From the NCBI GenBank assembly GCA_963966275.1, contig CAWZYQ010000055.1, positions 1-22,549 on the forward strand: a stretch of 22,549 nt of DNA, in the 5' to 3' direction. The notes beneath the pieces are model-generated. The model made no database searches. It had not been told where the DNA came from and saw only the letters and a list, made by a program, of their open reading frames with translations. The DNA comes from UBA10427 sp003500135 (GTDB taxonomy: Bacteria; Bacteroidota; Bacteroidia; Cytophagales; Cyclobacteriaceae). The translations under genes were made by a program, and so were the position numbers. Below, one piece after another: positions 17,333 to 22,549 of the stretch. Position 1 is the first letter of the stretch, and every line of letters starts with the position of its first letter.

Positions 17333-17543
17333 AATTAAACTGATTGGTTAAGTTTAAAATTTACACTTAATTCTGTTTTCGTTGACCTGAGGAATACCTC
17401 ATAAATCATTTTACGAATATAATACCGTAAACAGAACTAAATAGTGATAATATTTAAAATTTAAAGCGGTGAAAAATTAAATCTGGAATGTCTTTTCCGC
17501 TTTTTACGGGCCTTTATTGCGCTAAATGTAGTTTAAAGCGCTA

Positions 17544-18080
17544 CTAAACGGTTTTTTGAGATGATAAAGCGCTTAATATTTTTTTTCCCCTGTTTTTGAA
17601 ACCTGAAGCGCCAAACGGCATTTGCGACTCAATGCTAAATTTCAATTCCCCGCCAAGTTCCGGATATTTTAGGGTCATTCGGTACAATACCGTCATGGCA
17701 AATACTTTGTTGGCAACAGGTTCATGGGCCGAGTTTAAATATTTAAAGGCTATATCGGTAAGCTCCCCTTCATGAGAAACCGGTATATCTGCACTTTGAA
17801 AAACCCTCATCACATTGCGCCTTACTGCATTAATGGGATTTTTATTACAAATCAAATCGATCATTTTTGTCAGATAGGGTTGGATTAAGCCAGGGCTAGA
17901 GTCGAAAAGGTGCATTACCATAAAGGAGGCATTCTGCACCTGTCGGTAGTTGCCTTCAAGGAAAACCTCCATCAAGTGATGAAACCCTTTTGGGTCTTTA
18001 AAATTTTCAATCCATTCTATGGACTGCTTCTTTGAAATATGGGGCCTGTCAAGTAATCTAAAATAGGGATTGTCGTCCAT
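17544..18080 (-). CDS. Hypothetical helical-repeat (HEAT-like) protein
   Basis: 178 residues, no signal peptide, no membrane segment. Amphipathic helices follow one another ('FHHLMEVFLEGNYRQVQNAS', 'AVRRNVMRVFQ', 'EPVANKVFAMTVLYRMT', 'LGGELKFSIES'). This spacing resembles HEAT/armadillo repeats of the DNA-glycosylase AlkD-like kind, but no catalytic residues are evident. It is divergent from the MbnP-like gene (84-base spacer) and upstream of pckA on the same strand. I cannot name a function. Confidence 0.75.
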   Translation of the reverse strand: MDDNPYFRLLDRPHISKKQSIEWIENFKDPKGFHHLMEVFLEGNYRQVQNASFMVMHLFDSSPGLIQPYLTKMIDLICNKNPINAVRRNVMRVFQSADIPVSHEGELTDIAFKYLNSAHEPVANKVFAMTVLYRMTLKYPELGGELKFSIESQMPFGASGFKNRGKKILSALSSQKTV

Positions 18081-18164
18081 GAGCGATTTTTATCACAAAA
18101 CGAAACATTATTTTTACCTATCTTGTATTAATTATAGTAATTAGGTTGTTCAAAATTAATACAA

Positions 18165-18989
18165 ATGCGCCAGTTGTTAAGCAAACACACGTTGATTTTC
18201 CTCTTAGTTCCAATACTAGCGTTGGTTTCTTCCTGTGATCCTGAAGAAAGTAAACCAGCCCCCGGATCATTGGAAATTAATTTTAACCATCTGGAGAATA
18301 ATGATGAGGTCGTATTCGATGAAATGCGTTACCACAATGCAGCCGGTAATAATTATGAAATAACTGAGATCCAGTGGTTTATTTCGGATTTGTACCTGAT
18401 TACGGGTGATGGTGAAAGAGTGGCCCTAAGTGAAGAAGATTTTGCTCATTACATCGATACAAATATCGAATCTACCTTGACATGGCAATTGCCAGATGAT
18501 ATTCCTGCCGGCAACTATGCCGGTTTGGCTTTTACTTTTGGACTAAAAGGCGAGAAAAACCTGCAGGGGTATTTTACCGATGCGCCCGAAGCCAATATGG
18601 CCTGGCCGATTACATTGGGAGGGCAAAATGGAGGTTATCACTATATGAAGTTAAACGGTTTTTGGATGAATGAACAACAGCAAAGAACACCGTTTAATTT
18701 TCACCTTGGTGTCGGAAAGGTTGAGGATGCAGGCACTACTAACTTTGTGCAAAATTGGTTTGAGTATATTGTTTCCTCCCCCATAACAGTTCGAAGCAAC
18801 AGGACAACTTCAATTGAGTTGGCAATGAATGTTGAAGAGTGGTTTCAGAACCCCAATATTTACGATCATAATGTTCATGGAGCTATGATCATGCAAAATC
18901 AGGAGGCAATGGCGGCTGGAGTGGAAAATGGCGCAAACGGAGGGTTCAGTGTGGTTTCAATAAGTGAAAAAAATGAAAATAACCAGTGA
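18165..18989 (+). CDS. MbnP-family copper-binding lipoprotein
   Basis: 274 residues. The signal peptide and lipobox VSSC (Cys24) place it on a membrane facing the periplasm or surface. The body is the MbnP type: 'LEINFNHL' at the start of the domain, 'EITEIQWFISDLYL' (65-78), AWPITLGGQNGGYHYMKLNG (146-165), NFHLG (178-182) and a final 'HGAMIMQNQ' region. In characterised relatives (MopE/CorA/MbnP of methanotrophs) a Trp is oxidised to kynurenine by the partner MbnH/MauG-like enzyme, and kynurenine plus His bind copper. Trp147, His159 and His180 are candidates here, by position only. The partner gene overlaps its 3' end by 26 bases, which supports the pairing. The copper role is inferred. Confidence 0.88.
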   Translation: MRQLLSKHTLIFLLVPILALVSSCDPEESKPAPGSLEINFNHLENNDEVVFDEMRYHNAAGNNYEITEIQWFISDLYLITGDGERVALSEEDFAHYIDTNIESTLTWQLPDDIPAGNYAGLAFTFGLKGEKNLQGYFTDAPEANMAWPITLGGQNGGYHYMKLNGFWMNEQQQRTPFNFHLGVGKVEDAGTTNFVQNWFEYIVSSPITVRSNRTTSIELAMNVEEWFQNPNIYDHNVHGAMIMQNQEAMAAGVENGANGGFSVVSISEKNENNQ

Positions 18990-20175
18990 TTTAAAATATC
19001 TTATCATTGCAGTAATAGCGGTTTTTTTGGTTGTGAATTTAAGTGGGTGCGGTGAGAATCCTACTGAAATGCAAAATCAACCTACGCCATATGAACTGCC
19101 CGATATTCCCGGTTTTCCTAAAAACCTCAACATTCCTGCTGATAACCCCATGACAGTGGAAGGTGTGGAGTTGGGACGATACTTATTTTATGATGGCCGG
19201 CTTGCCGGAAGCAGTCATCCTGACTCGATGATGACCTGCGCCACATGTCACGTACAGAAAAATGCCTTCGAGGCGGGTATTGATAACCCCAGGTTCCCGG
19301 GGGGAAAAACAAGAGGTCTTCCTTCGGCTGAGTATCCCGAAGGTAAAGAAACGCCACATTACATGCTCCCTCTATTTAATTTGGTGTATAACCACAATGG
19401 ATATTTGTGGAATGGCTGGGTATCGGAAGAAAACCAGAAATTGGGATCGGAAGCTTATGGTGTGCCCGCTGAGGAACCATTTAATTTCAGAAACCTCGAA
19501 TCACTGGTCTGGATGACCATTGAAGCTCCGCATGAAGTGAACGGCGATATAGAAAAATCGGTCAGAATGATTGAAAGCATCGACAAGTACCCGCCAATGT
19601 TTGAAAAAGCATTTGGTACACCAGAGGTAAATATCGATCGTATGTCAAAAGCCATTGCGCAATTTTTGAGAAGCATTGTTTCTTACAATTCTAAATTTCA
19701 TCGCTACCTCAGGCAGGAGGCTACCCTTTCGGAAGCTGAACTTCGAGGACATAACTTATTCTTTTCAGAAGAAGCCGATTGTTTCCACTGTCATGGCGGC
19801 TCTATACTTATGACGACCAATGAATATTTCAATAATGCCAAGGACTCTGTTTTCAATGAAGAAAGGGATCGTTTTGTAGTCACAGGTGATCCGCTGGACA
19901 TTGGGGCGTACAAAGCTCCTTCACTCCTCAATATAGAACTTACCGCACCCTATATGCATGATGGACGCTTTAAGAACCTCGATGAAGTTATTGACTTTTA
20001 TTCGGAAGGACTGGTGTATTCTGAATATGTCCATCCTCTTATGAAAAATGTAAGGGAAGGAGGCGTACAATTGAGCGATCAGGAAAAAGAAGATCTTAAA
20101 GCATTTTTACTAGCGCTCACCGATCATCAGATGGTGAATGACCCTGCATATAGTAAACCTTCTGATCTTCCCTAA
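18964..20175 (+). CDS. MbnH/MauG-type di-heme cytochrome c peroxidase-like lipoprotein
   Basis: 403 residues from GTG 18964; ATG 18973 is an alternative that removes three residues. Lipobox LSGC (Cys29). Two c-type heme sites are visible, CATCH (92-96) and CFHCH (273-277), with 'LFNLVYNHNGYLWNG' (137-151) and 'APSLLNIELTAPYMHDGRF' as family landmarks. Members reduce peroxide or, in MauG/MbnH, use a bis-Fe(IV) state to oxidise a Trp on a partner protein. The overlap with the MbnP-like gene, both gene products being lipoproteins, and the short length favour the MbnH role over plain peroxidase. A hairpin at 20193-20214 follows. Confidence 0.92.
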   Translation: MKKMKITSDLKYLIIAVIAVFLVVNLSGCGENPTEMQNQPTPYELPDIPGFPKNLNIPADNPMTVEGVELGRYLFYDGRLAGSSHPDSMMTCATCHVQKNAFEAGIDNPRFPGGKTRGLPSAEYPEGKETPHYMLPLFNLVYNHNGYLWNGWVSEENQKLGSEAYGVPAEEPFNFRNLESLVWMTIEAPHEVNGDIEKSVRMIESIDKYPPMFEKAFGTPEVNIDRMSKAIAQFLRSIVSYNSKFHRYLRQEATLSEAELRGHNLFFSEEADCFHCHGGSILMTTNEYFNNAKDSVFNEERDRFVVTGDPLDIGAYKAPSLLNIELTAPYMHDGRFKNLDEVIDFYSEGLVYSEYVHPLMKNVREGGVQLSDQEKEDLKAFLLALTDHQMVNDPAYSKPSDLP

Positions 20176-20192
20176 AAATAAATAACCGGATT

Positions 20193-20214
20193 AATAGTTT
20201 TTGGTCAAACTATT
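20193..20214. repeat. Inverted repeat after the cytochrome gene
   Basis: AATAGTTT and AAACTATT form a perfect 8-bp stem around a 6-base loop (TTGGTC). No T-run follows on the plus strand, so it is at best a weak terminator or a regulatory hairpin for the aldo/keto reductase gene that starts at 20250. Confidence 0.45.
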
Positions 20215-20249
20215 TCCAGGATTTGTAGTTGCAGTATAAAACCAGTTAT

Positions 20250-21290
20250 ATGCAGTATACAAATCTTGGAAATACAGACATACAGGTAAGTAAAATTTGC
20301 CTCGGAACGATGACCTGGGGCGAACAAAATACAGAGGCTGAAGGTCACCAACAACTTGATTATGCCCTTTCAAAAGGTGTTAATTTCATCGATACGGCTG
20401 AGATGTATTCTGTTCCGGGCAGAAAAGAAACGCAAGGTTCCACCGAAAAAATTATAGGAAGCTGGATTAAGAAGCGGGGCAGGAGAGATGATTTCATTCT
20501 CGCTACAAAAGTGACCGGGCCTTCAACAGGTCTTAAGCACATTAGAAACCCTTTGAAATTTACCCGTGATCAAATCAGGACCGCTATTGAAGGAAGCCTC
20601 AAAAGGTTGCAAACTGATTTCGTGGATCTATACCAGTTACACTGGCCTGAGAGAAAAACAAACTTCTTCGGTAAGCTGGGTTATGAACACGATGATAAAG
20701 ATCCATGGCAGGAGAATTTCAAGTCGGTACTTGAGGTATTAAACGAACTGCAAGCTGGGGGTAAGATCAGGTATTTCGGTATATCAAATGAGACACCTTA
20801 TGGGCTGCATAAATTTTTAAAAACTGCCGAAGACTACAATTTACCGAGATGCGTGAGTGTGCAGAACCCTTATTCACTTCTAAACCGGACTTATGAAATA
20901 GGAATGGCAGAAATGTCTATCCGTGAAAACGTGGGGTTGTTGGCCTATTCACCACTTGCATTTGGCATGTTGTCCGGGAAATACCTGAACGCACAAAAGC
21001 CTGAAAAGTCCAGATTAAGTCTTTTTCCTAAAATGTCACGCTATTCGGGGGAAAGGTCTTATGAAGCCACACGGGCATATGTTGAAATTGCCGGGAAATT
21101 TAACGTCGACCTGGCAACAATGGCTTTGGCTTGGGTGAATACGAGGCCTTTTGTAACCAGCAATATTATTGGCGCCACTAGTATGGATCAATTAAAACAG
21201 AACATTGATTCCATAAAATTTGATCTTTCCAAAGATATGGTTGACGAAATACAAAAGGCACATCACAACAATCCAAATCCTGCTCCATAA
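20250..21290 (+). CDS. tas: Tas-like aldo/keto reductase
   Basis: 346 residues from ATG 20250. The frame extends seven codons further to a TTG, but the family N-terminus MQYTNLGNTDIQVSKICLGT fits the ATG. A TIM-barrel NADPH-dependent reductase with the tetrad Asp48, Tyr53, Lys87 and His131 (FIDTAEMY, LATKVTG, QLHWPE). The TKVTGPS, LHWPERKTNFFGKLGY and LLAYSPLAFGMLSGKY segments match the E. coli Tas type closely. The natural substrate is unknown, so the symbol is by similarity. It stands alone after the MbnP/MbnH pair; no convincing terminator follows. Confidence 0.93.
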   Translation: MQYTNLGNTDIQVSKICLGTMTWGEQNTEAEGHQQLDYALSKGVNFIDTAEMYSVPGRKETQGSTEKIIGSWIKKRGRRDDFILATKVTGPSTGLKHIRNPLKFTRDQIRTAIEGSLKRLQTDFVDLYQLHWPERKTNFFGKLGYEHDDKDPWQENFKSVLEVLNELQAGGKIRYFGISNETPYGLHKFLKTAEDYNLPRCVSVQNPYSLLNRTYEIGMAEMSIRENVGLLAYSPLAFGMLSGKYLNAQKPEKSRLSLFPKMSRYSGERSYEATRAYVEIAGKFNVDLATMALAWVNTRPFVTSNIIGATSMDQLKQNIDSIKFDLSKDMVDEIQKAHHNNPNPAP

Positions 21291-21366
21291 ATTAGAAGAG
21301 TGCAATATTAAAATTCGGGTGCTGGGGTTTTCTATTTGGAATAAAACATCAAAAACATATGTATAA

Positions 21367-21384
21367 CACCTATTTGTATAGGTG
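21367..21384. repeat. Inverted repeat CACCTAT-TTGT-ATAGGTG
   Basis: A perfect 7-bp stem with a 4-base loop in the AT-rich spacer after the aldo/keto reductase. There is no T-run, so it is more like an operator or a hairpin than a terminator. The rest of 21291-21552 holds no gene that I can see. It contains a small AGTGG/CCACT hairpin near 21535-21550. Confidence 0.45.
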
Positions 21385-21552
21385 AATACCTAAATTAGCC
21401 AAAAAATCTGTCGTAAATAAATTTAAATAATGCAATTCCCAAAATTGGAATAATGTTTCATTTCAAAACGTGGGCTCAACACAAGCAACTGCCATAAGGG
21501 GTTTTGGGTAAGGGAATGTTTTTTGCGCATTTAGTGGCAAAAAACCACTGAA

Positions 21553-22195
21553 ATGAAGCAGAATTTAAAACTGACAACAAAGCCCGGAAATCTATTTTTT
21601 TTCAACATCGGGTCGCCCGAACAAACCCGTGCAAAGAAATAGTCTTTCGATTCTGCGGCAGATGGTTTATGAAGTATGGAAGCGACATGGAACAACGGAA
21701 ACATTCCTGATAACCCGGTAAAGCAACACTCTACGATCAATATTAATGCGGGTGACAAAATAACAGAGGCAAGCGGCGAACATTTAGAATTTAACACCAC
21801 TTTGAGTAAAGTATAAATGGTATTCTAATCGTCCGAAAAAGTTTTGATTTAAACCATTACCTTCAAATATCTGTGGGAAATACTGGTATATCAATTAATT
21901 GCAATGGAAGATTACAATGCTGACCTTCACTTGAATTTATACAACAATGTGCGGATAGTATTTCTAGGTAATGCCAATACGGCTCATCTAAGCAACATAA
22001 TAAATAAAGGAACTATTTATACCGACGCATCACACGACATAACAGATGGAGATTTGGACCTTCCAACTTCTTCTGTTCAATACGATCAAGAACTGGTCGA
22101 TTAATTATCCCACAACGGATATCTGTTTACTTCTTTGCCGGTTGACCTTTTACATTTTGGAATCAGCCGCATTGAAGAAGGTGGTAACCACCTTT
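21553..22195 (+). pseudogene. Eroded T9SS-type surface/adhesin protein
   Basis: The first frame starts MKQNLKLTTKPGNLFFF, hits TAG 21640-21642 and TGA 21670-21672, then continues SMEATWNNGNIPDNP and INAGDKI to TAA about 21814-21816. This 'W...ATW..G..P....I.I.AGD' pattern is typical of large Bacteroidota surface proteins. The reading continues in another frame as GILIVRKSFDLNHYLQISVG and NTGISINCNG. It returns near 21908 to the first frame as DYNADLHLNLYNNVRIVFLG up to VQYDQELVD, stop TAA 22102-22104. The same frame then goes on NGYLFTSLPVDLLHF, the 'LPVELL.F' linker that precedes T9SS sorting domains. Similarity fades near 22190. Assignment rests on pattern recognition, so moderate confidence. 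Confidence 0.6.
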
Positions 22196-22549
22196 TAATG
22201 TACCGTCCGTTACAGCCTGCCCCGCACTATAATGCATTCCATAACTATCCTCAATATTTTTACCCCCGGATTTACTAAATCGTAATCGAAGTTTAACCCT
22301 TACGTCAAATTGATTGTATCTGTTCCAGGAATTTTTCAAATTCAATTCAGTTGTATATTTTCCAATCAACTTTTTTGTCGTAGTCAGTTTACTCAAATTA
22401 ATTTTGCAAACGCTTTCCAAATAATCAACTCGTCCGTATCGCCAGTCTTCATAGTCTTTTTTTGTAAGGTAATCAAGCTGTAAAAGCATATCCACAGCGT
22501 AAACAAATCCTTTCTCATCCTATTTATGACAAACGGGTCGTTTAACTAG
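22163..22549 (-). pseudogene. Decayed hypothetical protein (DYEDWRYGRV family), cut by right edge
   Basis: Minus-strand reading from the edge gives KRPVCHK, an in-frame TAG (22520-22522), then DEKGFVYAVDMLLQLDYLTK, KDYEDWRYGRVDYLESVCK and RLRFSKSGGKNIEDSYGMHY. I have the impression of a conserved hypothetical family with 'VYPVDVL', 'NYEDWRFGRVPYLE' and 'KIPLRFSKSG..NIE..Y.THY' motifs, but I know no function for it. After MHY the frame carries an unrelated tail (SAGQAVTDGTLKGG) to TGA 22163-22165, which suggests truncation by a junction near 22225. A living short protein starting at GTG or ATG near 22495 is possible but less likely. Confidence 0.5.
22178..22194. repeat. 17-bp near-perfect palindrome
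   Basis: AAGGTGG-TAA-CCACCTT, followed by TT on the plus strand. It lies exactly where two opposing gene remnants meet. It could be a small terminator (T4 counting the stem end), or a scar feature of whatever joined the remnants. Confidence 0.5.

Noticed and set aside
17463..17503. AAAGCGG...CCGCTTT as a terminator
   Set aside because: The loop is about 27 bases and the T-run on the relevant strand is interrupted; too weak to list.
21531..21800. Minus-strand open frame of 89 codons
   Set aside because: The opposite strand shows better protein-like pattern and the translation looks random.
21904..22104. Small intact gene of 66 residues
   Set aside because: Upstream (SVGNTGISINCNG) and downstream (NGYLFTSLPVDLLHF) sequence continue the same protein type across a frameshift and a stop.
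13576..22549. Stop-codon reassignment or read-through as explanation of in-frame stops
   Set aside because: All three stop codons appear inside remnants, frameshifts and truncations accompany them, and intact genes end normally at TAA, TAG and TGA.

Overview
The window looks like the chromosome of a Bacteroidota bacterium, probably a Cytophagales/Flammeovirgaceae-type marine or environmental species. The reasons are a very large lipoprotein/outer-membrane-barrel fusion, a 7TMR-DISM sensor kinase, remains of a Y_Y_Y/LuxR-type regulator of polysaccharide utilisation, remains of a T9SS-type surface protein, a TAnnTTTG -7 box, and starts without clear Shine-Dalgarno sequences. Moderate GC, no rRNA or tRNA, no CRISPR array and no recognisable transposase were seen.

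Layout. 1-224 holds the N-terminus of a membrane protein cut by the left edge. 366-2318 is a likely two-gene unit (thioredoxin-like protein, then mnmE). 2319-3218 contains a small DUF427 gene flanked by two copies of a degenerate repeat, a heptamer tandem repeat and a 30-nt hairpin. 3219-6932 encodes a 1237-residue lipoprotein: a metallophosphatase-like domain whose metal-ligand motifs appear lost, a middle region with kinase-like motifs, and a BamA-type barrel. 6980-8878 is a broken 7TMR-DISM histidine kinase. 9171-11501 is a class A PBP, divergent from an overlapping pair at 11598-13557 (Bax-like glucosaminidase and lipoprotein deacetylase). 13576-14688 is a scar in which the tail of a LuxR-type regulator (minus) abuts a headless GH16 glucanase (plus). 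14697-18080 carries, all on minus, a PfkB sugar kinase, pckA with a good terminator, and a helical-repeat protein. 18165-20175 is an MbnP/MbnH-type pair (copper-binding lipoprotein and di-heme peroxidase-like enzyme). 20250-21290 is a Tas-like aldo/keto reductase. 21291-22549 is gene debris: an eroded T9SS-type surface protein and an eroded hypothetical protein facing it.

How they fit. Core functions are intact: tRNA modification, peptidoglycan synthesis and remodelling, gluconeogenesis. Accessory sensing, glycan-use and surface genes are in decay, with in-frame stops, frameshifts, a 4-bp duplication and deletion junctions. The most interesting intact items are the MbnP/MbnH-like pair and the degenerate phosphatase/kinase-like/barrel fusion. 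The most interesting structural item is the apparent deletion scar of a beta-glucan utilisation locus.
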